A stretch of 64,000 bases of DNA from Niastella koreensis GR20-10 (GTDB lineage: Bacteria; Bacteroidota; Bacteroidia; Chitinophagales; Chitinophagaceae), in NCBI RefSeq assembly GCF_000246855.1, contig NC_016609.1, positions 310,001 through 374,000 of the forward strand. Direction: 5' to 3'. Shown piece by piece: positions 51,821 to 61,067 of the stretch (positions are counted from its first letter, which is position 1; every line of letters starts with the position of its first letter). The notes under the pieces are model-generated. The model made no database searches and was not told the DNA's origin. It saw only the letters and a program-made list of their open reading frames with translations. The position numbers and the translations under genes are program-made.

Positions 51821-53515
51821 TTATTTCTTTTTGAATAATTTAGCCCCGAATATACCAACATGGAGCAGGGCAAACGCCAATGAAAAGTAGAAAAGGCCAT
51901 TATCACCTGGTACATCTTCCGGCTTAACATGTTTGGCAATAGCTTCTGCAGCCTCTTTTAATGTCAACACGTGATGTGCATAGGCAATGATTCCCAATAC
52001 TACGGAAAGAGTTAATCCGCAGATACCACCTATTTTATTACCCTGGGGTATGGTTTCAGGGCTTTTAGAAGATAATATACTGTGGCGCACGCCATAAGCC
52101 AGGTAAATATCAAGACCGAGGATCATCCATACGAACAACCGGATCCAGGTATCGAGTGGCAGGAAAACCATCATGAACAAACAGGTAAATACACCCAGGA
52201 AAGGCACTAAAGGCACCCATGGTGTTTTGAAGGCACGGGGCGCATTAGGCATTGTTTTACGCATGATAACCACGCCAATACAAACCAGGATAAAGGCAAA
52301 CAGGGTACCGATACTGGTCATTTCACCAACTACGCGGGCTGGTACAAAGGCGGCAAACAGGCTCACAAAAAACAGGAACAGCAAATTATTTTTAGCGGGC
52401 GTGCGGAATTTGGGGTGTACTTCAGAAAACACTTTTGGCATCAGGCCATCTTTACTCATACTGAAGAATACGCGGCTTTGACCCATCAACATCACCAGGA
52501 TCACCGACATATAACCGGCCAGAATGGCTAATACTATTGCTTTGTTCAACCAGGGATAATCGGCATGTATCACACCGGCTGCATCAGCCTTACCCATGTG
52601 GTCGATGGCTACTGCAACTGGCGCAATACCATCCTGACCTCTGAATGTGGTATAGCTGGTTACACCAGTCATAACGTGTGCAAACAGGATATACAGAACG
52701 GTACAAATAGCCAGTGAACCGAGGATACCCCAGGGCATGTCTTTTTTGGGGTTCTTGGCCTCCTGGGCGGCTGTACTTACCGCATCGAACCCAATGTAGG
52801 CAAAGAACACAATGGCTGCCGCCCGGATAATTCCACTGAAACCAAACTCACCAAAAGTGCCGGTATTTTCAGGAATGTAAGGAGTATAGTTAGCAGTGTT
52901 GATATATTTCCAACCCAGGAAAATAAAAATTAATACAACTGTTACTTTCAAGGCAACAATGATAGCGTTGATGGTAGCACTTTCCCTGGTTCCTTTTACC
53001 AGCAACAAGCTCATCAGTATTACGACAAAAACGGCAGGAACGTTTATAACACCATGGTCCCAGGGACCGGCTGTCATGGAAACGGGAAGATCGATATTAA
53101 ACCCGTGCAGGAATTTTACCAGGTAACGGCTCCAGCTAATACTTACAGTAGCTGCGCCCACTGCATATTCCAGCACCAGGTCCCAGCCAATGATCCAGGC
53201 CACAAATTCACCCATGGTAGCATATGAATATGTATAAGCACTTCCCGCAACGGGGATCATAGATGAAAATTCTGCATAACATAAACCGGCAAAGGCACAA
53301 CCCAATGCTGCTACAATGAAGGAGATGGTGATTGCAGGGCCGGCCTGGTTGGCAGCAGCGCCACCGGTAATGGAGAATAAACCGGCACCAATAATAGCGC
53401 CAATACCCAACGCTACAAGAGCCCAGGCGCCCAGTGTCTTTTTAAGGGTGTGTCCACTGGAGTCCTTTGCTTCATTCAATAATGAATCCAACGGTTTCTT
53501 TACAAATAAACTCAT
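51821..53515 (-). CDS. APC family amino acid permease
   Basis: A 564-residue transporter with 14 or so membrane segments and the CAT-like APC landmarks: LGAWALVALGIGAIIGAGLFSITG, FAGLCYAEFSSMIPVAGSAYTYSY, EFVAWIIGWDLVLEYAVG and FFAYIGFDAVSTAAQEAKNP. This is the cationic amino acid transporter-like subgroup. The exact substrate is not set. It is monocistronic, with a terminator, and divergent from the DAACS gene. Confidence 0.92.
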   Translation of the reverse strand: MSLFVKKPLDSLLNEAKDSSGHTLKKTLGAWALVALGIGAIIGAGLFSITGGAAANQAGPAITISFIVAALGCAFAGLCYAEFSSMIPVAGSAYTYSYATMGEFVAWIIGWDLVLEYAVGAATVSISWSRYLVKFLHGFNIDLPVSMTAGPWDHGVINVPAVFVVILMSLLLVKGTRESATINAIIVALKVTVVLIFIFLGWKYINTANYTPYIPENTGTFGEFGFSGIIRAAAIVFFAYIGFDAVSTAAQEAKNPKKDMPWGILGSLAICTVLYILFAHVMTGVTSYTTFRGQDGIAPVAVAIDHMGKADAAGVIHADYPWLNKAIVLAILAGYMSVILVMLMGQSRVFFSMSKDGLMPKVFSEVHPKFRTPAKNNLLFLFFVSLFAAFVPARVVGEMTSIGTLFAFILVCIGVVIMRKTMPNAPRAFKTPWVPLVPFLGVFTCLFMMVFLPLDTWIRLFVWMILGLDIYLAYGVRHSILSSKSPETIPQGNKIGGICGLTLSVVLGIIAYAHHVLTLKEAAEAIAKHVKPEDVPGDNGLFYFSLAFALLHVGIFGAKLFKKK

Positions 53516-53717
53516 AAGAGCGAGTTAGAATTTTTTTGATGAATAGTATTTCTTAAAATCATGTATAATGACCGAAAGATAAGGATTTATTAAAATTACC
53601 GGCCAAAAGATATCTTAATACTCTCCCCAAAATAGGGGGTAAAAGATAAAATGATCTAACAAATTGGTTTATACATTTAATATTATATTGCACCCTATTA
53701 CTTTTTAACCAAACTAC

Positions 53718-55226
53718 ATGAAGAAAAACCGGCTCACGCTTTATATCCTGATAGCTATGGCTGCGGGTATTATTGTGGGTTATTTGATGCACGAGGCAGG
53801 AAATGGGCACAAAATAACCTATTCCCCTGCTAAAGATTACATAGGCAAAGACGCCATTACCCTGGTTGTGTCGGGGAAAGAAGTGGTGCAGGCGATTGAA
53901 GTTGTTAAAGATTCGGCCAGCTATCGTGAAACAAAAGCGGCGCCCGGCACCTGGGTGGTAGTAGCCAATACCAGCGATGCATATGAAATTGATAAGGAGT
54001 TAACACTTAACAGAATTGAAGTTGGGCCTGCTCATGGCACTGCAACCATAAAAGCTATTCAGTCGTTCAGTGATAATATTAAGTTATTGACTACTATTTT
54101 CCTGCGACTGGTTCAAATGATTATAGCGCCACTTGTATTTTGTACGCTGGTGGTGGGCATTGCCAAACTGGGAGATCTTAAAACGGTGGGCCGGGTAGGC
54201 GGTAAAGCGTTGTTGTGGTTTGTTTCCGCCTCATTGATGAGTTTGCTTATTGGTATGCTTATCGTAAACCTGTCGAAACCAGGGAGCGCTATTTCGGGTA
54301 TGGAAGACGCTGCAGGTGCCAAGGACCTGATTGGTAAAACCCAGGAATTTTCTTTGGCTAAATTTGTGGAGCACGTATTCCCGAAAAGTGTGATAGAGGC
54401 TATGGCTTCCAATGAAATACTGCAGATCGTGATCTTCAGTATTTTTTTTGGTGTGGCCATGTCGGCACTGGGAGATATGACCAAACCCGTGGTGAAAGCA
54501 TTGGATGCCGTTGCTCACGTTATTTTAAAAATGGTGGGGTATGTAATGAACTTTGCTCCCCTGGGCGTGTTTGGCGCCATTGCGGCGGTAATTGCCACCA
54601 AGGGACTGGAAGTGTTCATTTTCTATGGCAAATACCTGCTGTTCTTTTTAATAGGAATTCTTTTATTGTGGGCGGTTTTATTATCTGTAGGCTATCTGAT
54701 CCTGGGAAATCGCGTAGTGCATTTGTTGAAAAGAATTGCCTCGCCCATGCTCATCGCTTTCAGTACTACCAGCAGTGAGGCCGTTTTTCCCAAGCTCACT
54801 GAAGAACTGGAACGCTTTGGCTGTAAGGATAAAATAGTTTCTTTCATTTTACCATTGGGGTACAGTTTCAACCTGGATGGTAGCATGATGTACATGACCT
54901 TTGCCAGTTTGGCCATTGCCCAGGCTTCGGGTATCCATCTGGATCTGGGTACGCAATTAACGATGTTGATTGTATTGATGTTGACGAGCAAAGGAATTGC
55001 GGGGGTGCCACGCGCATCACTGGTGGTGGTTACGGCAACCTGCGCCATGTTTAAAATACCACCGGAGGGTGTAGCGTTAATATTACCGATCGATCATTTT
55101 TGCGATATGTTCCGTACCATGACGAATGTAGTGGGCAATGCACTGGCAACAACGGTAGTGAGTAAATGGGAGGGAGAACTGAAACCGGAAATGGTACAAA
55201 CAGAACAGGTATTGATAAAAGATTAA
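53718..55226 (+). CDS. DAACS family dicarboxylate/amino acid:cation symporter with inserted extracytoplasmic domain
   Basis: A 502-residue glutamate/C4-dicarboxylate-type symporter; the family is usually 400-450. The core is complete: FLRLVQMIIAPLVFCTLVVGIAKLGD, the SSEA hairpin (FSTTSSEAVFPKL), LPLGYSFNLDGSMMYM and the late MTNVVGNALATTVV. About 85 residues are inserted between helix 1 and helix 2 (residues of about 30-115), beginning ITYSPAKDYIGKDAITLVV and ending HGTATI, which resembles a bacterial Ig-like (Big_9) domain on the periplasmic side. It heads a run of four co-directional genes. Confidence 0.9.
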   Translation: MKKNRLTLYILIAMAAGIIVGYLMHEAGNGHKITYSPAKDYIGKDAITLVVSGKEVVQAIEVVKDSASYRETKAAPGTWVVVANTSDAYEIDKELTLNRIEVGPAHGTATIKAIQSFSDNIKLLTTIFLRLVQMIIAPLVFCTLVVGIAKLGDLKTVGRVGGKALLWFVSASLMSLLIGMLIVNLSKPGSAISGMEDAAGAKDLIGKTQEFSLAKFVEHVFPKSVIEAMASNEILQIVIFSIFFGVAMSALGDMTKPVVKALDAVAHVILKMVGYVMNFAPLGVFGAIAAVIATKGLEVFIFYGKYLLFFLIGILLLWAVLLSVGYLILGNRVVHLLKRIASPMLIAFSTTSSEAVFPKLTEELERFGCKDKIVSFILPLGYSFNLDGSMMYMTFASLAIAQASGIHLDLGTQLTMLIVLMLTSKGIAGVPRASLVVVTATCAMFKIPPEGVALILPIDHFCDMFRTMTNVVGNALATTVVSKWEGELKPEMVQTEQVLIKD

Positions 55227-55260
55227 GCGAAAACTAATAACCTTTTTCATCAAATTATTT

Positions 55261-56235
55261 ATGTTAAAACGACTGATATTTTTATTGTTGGCTGTGTTGA
55301 CTGTATCCGTAGCTATGGCACAGCAACAAATAAGAATTCAAATAACCAATCAGTATGAAACACCGGTTAGTAAAATAACCGTATCAGCTGGTGGGCAGTC
55401 TGCAGACTATACAACCGATAAAATGGGTTTTACCACCATCACTGCAAACCCGGCCGAAACAATTACCATTACCAGCCAGTATCACGATGCGCTTACCGTG
55501 CCAGCCGGTACTTTAAAAAATGACGGTGTAATTACCCTGCATAAATCATTTATCTGGAAAGACCTCGTGAACCCTATGTTCTACATAGTATACGGTGGTC
55601 TGTTCCTGATCCTGTTTATCATCTTCGCCGAAACAGGTTTATTTGTAGGCTTCTTCTTACCAGGCGATAGCCTGTTGTTTGTAGCTGGTATCTACAGCGC
55701 CAATTTGGCCGAGGACCTGTTTAAAAAACTGGGAATGGGCGGTGTACATAATGAAGGGCTCGATCTTTTTGTACTGATCGCTCTGGTGTCCCTGGCAGGT
55801 ATTCTGGGAAATACCATTGGCTACTGGACGGGTAAAAAGATCGGTCCCACCATGTTCCACTGGCGCGACAGGTTCCTGTTCAAGAAAAAATATTTATACG
55901 ATGCGCATGAGTTTTATGAAAAGCATGGTGGCGGCGCTATTGTATTTGCCCGTTTCCTTCCTATCATAAGAACCTTTGCGCCTATTGTAGCCGGTATTGT
56001 GGATATGGATAAAAAGAAGTTCTCCTTCTTTAACATGATAGGCTGTGTTGCCTGGGTATTCAGTATGATCATTGCCGGGCACTTTCTGCAAAAATGGATC
56101 TTCACCCAATTTAATTTCGACCTGAAGAAAAACCTCGAATATATTGTAGTAGGCATAGTAATCGTAACGACTGCGCCTGTGATCATTAAATTATTTTTCG
56201 GAAAAAAGAAGGTTTCTCAACCGCCAACTAAATAA
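55261..56235 (+). CDS. DedA family membrane protein with exported N-terminal beta domain
   Basis: A 324-residue protein: a signal-like N-terminus ending VAMAQ, a 75-residue beta domain (IRIQITNQYETPVSKITV to VITLHKS, carboxypeptidase-regulatory-like), then a DedA/SNARE-assoc core with ETGLFVGFFLPGDSLLF, GNTIGYWTGKKIG and the FARFLPIIRTFAPIVAGI motif. DedA proteins act as flippases for lipid carriers. The extra N-terminal domain is unusual for the family. It starts 34 bp after the DAACS gene. Confidence 0.88.
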   Translation: MLKRLIFLLLAVLTVSVAMAQQQIRIQITNQYETPVSKITVSAGGQSADYTTDKMGFTTITANPAETITITSQYHDALTVPAGTLKNDGVITLHKSFIWKDLVNPMFYIVYGGLFLILFIIFAETGLFVGFFLPGDSLLFVAGIYSANLAEDLFKKLGMGGVHNEGLDLFVLIALVSLAGILGNTIGYWTGKKIGPTMFHWRDRFLFKKKYLYDAHEFYEKHGGGAIVFARFLPIIRTFAPIVAGIVDMDKKKFSFFNMIGCVAWVFSMIIAGHFLQKWIFTQFNFDLKKNLEYIVVGIVIVTTAPVIIKLFFGKKKVSQPPTK

Positions 56236-56239
56236 TCCA

Positions 56240-57460
56240 ATGCAAGCAAAACCAGTATCTGTTTTTAGCCTGGCAGTATTTGTAGCTGCGCTGGGCTACT
56301 TTGTAGACATTTATGATCTGTTACTCTTTAGTATTATTCGCGTTCCTTCATTAAAGGACCTGGGTCTTACCCCGGATCATATTGCTTCAGACGGTCTGTT
56401 CATCATTAATATTCAAATGGCCGGTTTGCTCATCGGTGGGATCCTGTGGGGCATCCTGGGCGATAAGAAGGGCAGATTGAAAGTATTGTTCGCTTCCATC
56501 ATTTTATATTCACTGGGTAATATTGCCAACGGTTTTGTACAAACGGTTAACCAGTATGCAGCCGTTCGGTTCCTGACCGGTGTGGGCCTGGCAGGTGAAT
56601 TAGGCGCTGGTATTACGCTGGTAAGTGAATTGTTGCCCAAGGAAAAAAGAGGGATTGGTACCTCTCTGGTAGCCGGTGTTGGACTGACCGGCGCGGTGGT
56701 TGCTTTCTTTTTCAGAGAAAACTTTCATTGGCGCACCTGTTATTTCATCGGTGGCGGCCTGGGCTTTTTGTTGCTGATGTTGCGGGTAGGTGTATTGGAA
56801 TCAGGTATGTTTAAAGACATTCAGCACAGCGGGGTAAAGAAGGGAAATTTTTTCATGTTGATTAATAACGGCAAACGGTTAAAAAAATACCTCTGTAGTA
56901 TTTTGATCGGACTGCCTACCTGGTATGTGATCGGTATCCTTGTCAGCTTTTCAAAAGAATTTGGGGAAAAGATGGGTGTTATAGGCGCCGTTGACCCGGG
57001 TAAAGCTGTAATGTTTGCCTATGCCGCTATCTCAATCGGCGATATTGCCGTTGGTTTTGTAAGCCAGGCGCTGAGAAGCCGTAAAAAGGCCCTGTATATT
57101 TTTTATGGAATTACTGCTGTTGGCATTGTGTGGTTCTTTAATTTAAAAGGTCAACCGGTGAACAGCCTGTACGCCGCCAGCGCGGTGTTAGGTTTTGGGA
57201 CCGGTTTCTGGGCCATCTTTGTTACCATGGCTGCCGAGCAATTTGGCACCAACATCAGGGCCACTGCTGCTACCACTGTTCCCAATATGGTACGCGGCGC
57301 TTTGATCCTGATCTCTATCCTGTTCACCTCGCTGCAGCCTTCGGCCGGCTATGTAAACGCCGGGTTGATCACTGGTATAATAGCAATGGTTATTGGTTTG
57401 GGTTCAGCAATATTAACAGAAGAAACGTTTCATAAAGATCTTAACTACGTAGAGGAGTGA
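56240..57460 (+). CDS. MFS transporter
   Basis: A 406-residue protein with 12 membrane helices and the MFS motif GILWGILGDKKGRLKVLFAS between helices 2 and 3, and a similar GELGAGITLVSELLPKEKRG before the central loop. It fits the metabolite:H+ symporter group (sugar-acid/aromatic acid type). The substrate is unknown. It begins 4 bp after the DedA gene, so both are surely cotranscribed. Confidence 0.9.
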   Translation: MQAKPVSVFSLAVFVAALGYFVDIYDLLLFSIIRVPSLKDLGLTPDHIASDGLFIINIQMAGLLIGGILWGILGDKKGRLKVLFASIILYSLGNIANGFVQTVNQYAAVRFLTGVGLAGELGAGITLVSELLPKEKRGIGTSLVAGVGLTGAVVAFFFRENFHWRTCYFIGGGLGFLLLMLRVGVLESGMFKDIQHSGVKKGNFFMLINNGKRLKKYLCSILIGLPTWYVIGILVSFSKEFGEKMGVIGAVDPGKAVMFAYAAISIGDIAVGFVSQALRSRKKALYIFYGITAVGIVWFFNLKGQPVNSLYAASAVLGFGTGFWAIFVTMAAEQFGTNIRATAATTVPNMVRGALILISILFTSLQPSAGYVNAGLITGIIAMVIGLGSAILTEETFHKDLNYVEE

Positions 57461-57475
57461 TCCCGGGTTTGAAGT

Positions 57476-58486
57476 ATGAAAATTCTTATCATCAGATTTA
57501 GTTCCATTGGGGACATTGTTTTAACAACGCCTGTTGTCCGTTGCCTGAAAAAACAGTTGCCGGAGGCTGAGGTGCATTATCTTACCAAAGCCAGTTTCAG
57601 GGCGGTGTTGGAAGCAAATCCCTATATAGATAAATTACATTACCTGCAGGACGACCTGCAGGTAATTATTCCGGCCTTACAGGCCGAGAATTTCGATTAT
57701 GTGATCGATCTGCATCACAACCTGCGCACTATGCGGGTGAAAAAAGCCCTGGGTAAAAAGGCGTTCTCCTTTAATAAGCTCAACATTCAGAAGTTTATTT
57801 ACACGGCCATCAAACTGAATGTATTACCCGATGTGCATATTGTAGACCGTTATATGCAAACCGTGGAATCGCTGGGCGTAAAGAACGATGGCCGCGGGCT
57901 GGATTATTTTATTCCCGATACCGATAAGGTAAAAGAAAGCGATATCCCCGGCGGGCACCTGGCCGGTTATATCGGCGTGGTGATTGGGGCCGCCCTCAAT
58001 ACCAAAAAATTACCTCTACACAAATTAAAAGAGTTGTGTGGCGCTATAGAGCACCCCATTATATTATTGGGTGGTAAAGAGGACCGCGAAGCTGGTGAAC
58101 AAATTGCCAGTGTTGATCCGCATAAGATCTATAACTCCTGCGGCAAGTTCAATATCAACGAATCGGCCGACCTGGTACGGCGCGCTAAACTGATCATCAC
58201 CCATGATACCGGGTTAATGCATATTGCATCTGCATTTAAAAAGCAGGTGATCTCCATCTGGGGTAATACAGTGCCACAGTTTGGCATGTATCCCTATTAC
58301 GGCGCCCTGTCACCGCAAACACCCAAAGACAAATTACCCTATGACATCATGGAGGTTCGGCCCCTGTATTGCCGTCCCTGTTCCAAAATAGGGTATAATA
58401 AATGTCCGCTCGAGCATTTTAAATGCATGGAGAAGATCCAGATAAGTGAAATTGTTGAAAGAGTGAATTCCCGTCTTAATAAGTAA
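57476..58486 (+). CDS. Glycosyltransferase family 9 (heptosyltransferase-like)
   Basis: A 336-residue GT-B enzyme beginning MKILIIRFSSIGDIVLTTPV, with IDLHHNLRTMRV, GVVIGAALNTKKLP (donor domain start), LIITHDTGLMHIA and a Cys-rich tail (CRPCSKIGYNKCPLEHFKCM). It probably adds a sugar to lipopolysaccharide core or another surface glycan. It begins 15 bp after the MFS gene. Members of the run have no obvious shared pathway. Confidence 0.9.
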   Translation: MKILIIRFSSIGDIVLTTPVVRCLKKQLPEAEVHYLTKASFRAVLEANPYIDKLHYLQDDLQVIIPALQAENFDYVIDLHHNLRTMRVKKALGKKAFSFNKLNIQKFIYTAIKLNVLPDVHIVDRYMQTVESLGVKNDGRGLDYFIPDTDKVKESDIPGGHLAGYIGVVIGAALNTKKLPLHKLKELCGAIEHPIILLGGKEDREAGEQIASVDPHKIYNSCGKFNINESADLVRRAKLIITHDTGLMHIASAFKKQVISIWGNTVPQFGMYPYYGALSPQTPKDKLPYDIMEVRPLYCRPCSKIGYNKCPLEHFKCMEKIQISEIVERVNSRLNK

Positions 58487-58504
58487 CTTTTAACAGGCAA
58501 TATG

Positions 58505-58540
58505 CAATAGACAATTGGCAAAGCAAGTCATTGTCTATTG
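58505..58540. terminator. Hairpin CAATAGACAAT/ATTGTCTATTG between convergent genes
   Basis: Perfect 11-bp arms at 58505-58515 and 58530-58540. The right arm contains the stop codon (plus CTA 58535-58537) of the leftward lipoprotein gene. No good T-run follows. Confidence 0.65.
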
Positions 58541-59041
58541 AATGGCGACTAATTTACTCTTCCAGGCCTCTGGTATCTCATTAATATCGTAAATATGGAG
58601 CTGGGGTTCCCGTTGCGTAACGTTTTTTGTTTTGCTATCTACTTCCAGCTTTTCATACACATCCAGCTGGTTTATCCGGTACATAGCACCGGTAGCCGGG
58701 TCAACCACCAGGAAACCAATTGTCTGGAAATAAAAGATATTCCCAAAATACCAGCCATTCAATGTGGCTCGGATCTCTACCGTTCTTGAAACATATCCTT
58801 TCTTGCTGATCGTGATCTCATATATTTCTCTGCGAAAGTAGCCGCTGCCCGATTTAAGCCTTACCAGGGCAGGCGTTTCCCCGGTAAAAATTTGTTCACC
58901 CCGGCGATTGGTAATGGTAATATTGGCGTCGCGGGGGTAACTATCAATGGTAACGGGATATTTGGTCTTACTCACAATCGTAGCACAGGATGATAGTACA
59001 AGAAACAGGGCGGCAGTTACCAGGGTTTTGGTTAAATACAT
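58535..59041 (-). CDS. Lipoprotein with PEGA-like domain
   Basis: A 168-residue lipoprotein with lipobox LSSC near residue 19 (LFLVLSSCATIVS). Residues of about 30-85 hold a PEGA-like strand pattern (VTIDSYPRDANITITNRRG, GETPALVRLKSG, YEITISKKGYVSRTVEI), followed by a conserved GWYFGNIFYFQTIGFLVVDPATGAMYRI segment common to small Bacteroidota lipoproteins. It is envelope-located with no enzymatic motif. Confidence 0.8.
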   Translation of the reverse strand: MYLTKTLVTAALFLVLSSCATIVSKTKYPVTIDSYPRDANITITNRRGEQIFTGETPALVRLKSGSGYFRREIYEITISKKGYVSRTVEIRATLNGWYFGNIFYFQTIGFLVVDPATGAMYRINQLDVYEKLEVDSKTKNVTQREPQLHIYDINEIPEAWKSKLVAIQ

Positions 59042-59177
59042 ATCGGTTGAATTAAGGGTGCAACAAAATAGACAGAAATAATGAAGACAGCCGTGGCCCG
59101 AAGAAACTAAAGAAAAGTTAAGGTCAACTGATTATGTAGTATGCTTGTTGTGAAGGAATTTTATATGCTGATTTCCA

Positions 59178-60464
59178 TTAATTCATCCTGCTTTTGGCCA
59201 GGGTTTCCAGTTTGGAGGCTATCAGTTTCTTTTCGGGCAGGGATGTGGTTAAGGCCAGCGCCTGTTGCAGAAATTTGCCGGCGTTGTGTTCATCGGCCAG
59301 TTGCAGGTATAATTCGCCCAGTACCAAACTGAAAATATAATGGGAGCTGATAAGTTGCTCAATGGTCTCTATTTGCCAGATCTCCTTCAGGGCTGCATCT
59401 GTTTCATTTAATTGCCACAGTACAATAGCCCTGTTTAAGATAACCAGCGGCGTGCGTTTCTGTTCCAGCAGCATGTCGTACAACTGCAGCATGCGTTGCC
59501 AGTTGGTGGCTGCAAAAGACCCGGCCAGGCAGTGTTCTGCGGCAATAGCCGATTCAAGGTGGTAAACAGACAGTTCCTCGCCCTGTGATGACAGGTTCAG
59601 GTATTCATATCCTTTCTGAATAAGCGCTTTGTTCCAGGTATTCCTGTCCTGGTGTTGTAACAGAATAATGGAATTGTTTTCGTCGATGCGGCTTTCGAAC
59701 CGGGATGCCTGAAAGCACATCAGGGAGAACAAAGCGAAAGTGATAGGTTGTTTACCGGCCCGGTGTTCTGCCAGTAACAGGCAAAGCCGCATGGCTTCAA
59801 CACACAGCTCTTTGCGGATCACTTCATTGGGCTGCTGCGACTTATAGCCTTCATTAAAAAGCAGGTACAACACGGTATACACCATATGAAGCCTGCTGTA
59901 TAAATCGCCGCCCGAAGGAATATCCAGCGAAATACTGTTATCTTTTAAAAACTGTTTGGCCCGGTATAAACGTTTTTGAATAACGGCCTCATTGGTAAGC
60001 AGGGCATGCGCAATTTCGGTTACGCCAAAACCCGAAACGGTTTTTAAGGTGAGTGCTACCTGGTCTTCCTCTTTTAAGGAGGGATGACAACAGGCAAAGA
60101 TCATCCGCAGCTGGCTGTCGGCGATTTCTGTTTCGGAGAAAAATTGTTGTACGGTGTTTTCCGCTTCCTGTTGCAGTTCGGCAGCCAGCTCGCGGGAGTA
60201 TTGTTTAAAATGCTGCTGGCGGCGGATAATGTCAATAGCCCGGTTGCGGGCAACCTGCATCAGCCAGCCTGCCGGGTTTTCGGGCAGTTGCTGAAAGGTC
60301 CAGGTATGCATGGCGCGCAAAAAAGATTCCTGCACTACATCTTCAATCATTTCCAGGTTGTGCATGCCGAAGATGCGGGTAAGCACAGCGATCATCTTTC
60401 CCGCCTGGTGCCGGAAAAGATGATCGACTAATTGTGCTACGCCTTTCTGTTCCTGTTCTGACAT
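59178..60464 (-). CDS. ECF42-like RNA polymerase sigma factor with TPR-type C-terminal extension
   Basis: A 428-residue sigma factor: sigma-2 region (about 10-85) with VVQESFLRAMHTW, PENPAGWLMQVARNRAIDIIRR; sigma-4 (about 125-180) with KTVSGFGVTEIAHALLTNEAVIQKRL; then a 240-residue helical extension (DUF6596-type) with FNEGYKSQQPNE and repeated helix pairs (LAEHRAGKQP, YDMLLEQKRTPLVILNRAI). No anti-sigma factor is adjacent. This layout, together with the DGPF/YCII protein 3 bp upstream, is the hallmark of group ECF42, in which the extension is needed for activity. Confidence 0.9.
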   Translation of the reverse strand: MSEQEQKGVAQLVDHLFRHQAGKMIAVLTRIFGMHNLEMIEDVVQESFLRAMHTWTFQQLPENPAGWLMQVARNRAIDIIRRQQHFKQYSRELAAELQQEAENTVQQFFSETEIADSQLRMIFACCHPSLKEEDQVALTLKTVSGFGVTEIAHALLTNEAVIQKRLYRAKQFLKDNSISLDIPSGGDLYSRLHMVYTVLYLLFNEGYKSQQPNEVIRKELCVEAMRLCLLLAEHRAGKQPITFALFSLMCFQASRFESRIDENNSIILLQHQDRNTWNKALIQKGYEYLNLSSQGEELSVYHLESAIAAEHCLAGSFAATNWQRMLQLYDMLLEQKRTPLVILNRAIVLWQLNETDAALKEIWQIETIEQLISSHYIFSLVLGELYLQLADEHNAGKFLQQALALTTSLPEKKLIASKLETLAKSRMN

Positions 60465-60467
60465 AAT

Positions 60468-60833
60468 TTAACTGTGCGACGCCATCATTTCTTCCACTTT
60501 CATTACTTCACGTACTTCAACAATTCCGCCTAGCGGAAGATCGGGGCATCCTTTGGCAACTTCTGTTGCTTCATTCAGGTTAGCGGCCCTGATGATAAAG
60601 AAACCGCCTACCAGTTCTTTACTTTCAGTAAATGGCCCGTCGGTAACCAGCAGTTTGGCGCCGCCTTTTACCGTTTTACCTTCCGGTGTCAAGGGCTCGC
60701 CGGCCACATACATATTTTTAGCTTTCAGTTCGTCAATCCAGGTCATCCATTTCTGCATGTGTTGCTGCATTTGTTCGGCAGAGAAAGCATATTGATCCAT
60801 GGCGCCCCGGAAAATGAACATAAAATCTTTCAT
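60468..60833 (-). CDS. YCII/DGPF-domain protein, ECF42 partner
   Basis: A 121-residue single-domain protein beginning MKDFMFIFRG, with the signature TDGPFTESKELVGGFFII and the late GCPDLPLGGIVEVREV. DGPF proteins are small dimeric-fold proteins of unknown chemistry. It lies 3 bp before the sigma factor in the same direction, so the two are cotranscribed. The role may be as substrate or target of the sigma factor's regulon. Confidence 0.92.
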   Translation of the reverse strand: MKDFMFIFRGAMDQYAFSAEQMQQHMQKWMTWIDELKAKNMYVAGEPLTPEGKTVKGGAKLLVTDGPFTESKELVGGFFIIRAANLNEATEVAKGCPDLPLGGIVEVREVMKVEEMMASHS

Positions 60834-60981
60834 AATGGTAAATTTTAAAGATTACAGATATAAGTTACCGGTTAATGACGAATAGGAGGGAAAAGACAGG
60901 ACAGGATTGGTAAAAATATTTATGAAAAGGGTAAAGTGAGGGTATAAAGTTAACCAGTTAACCAGTTGACGGGTTAACAAG

Positions 60982-61025
60982 TTTACTGGTTGACGAGTTA
61001 ACATGTTAACTCGTCAACCAGTAAA
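60982..61025. repeat. Perfect 44-bp palindrome without spacer
   Basis: The 22-bp left arm (60982-61003) is exactly complementary to the right arm (61004-61025), with centre TTAACA|TGTTAA; pairing stops at both edges. It is preceded by degenerate GTTAACCAG/GTTGACGGG repeats (60948-60980). There is no T-run after it in either transcription direction, and it is in the spacer upstream of the YCII gene. Confidence 0.9.
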
Positions 61026-61067
61026 AAAGAGGCTTGGTAAAAATAAGTAGGAAGTCAAATTCCCCCT

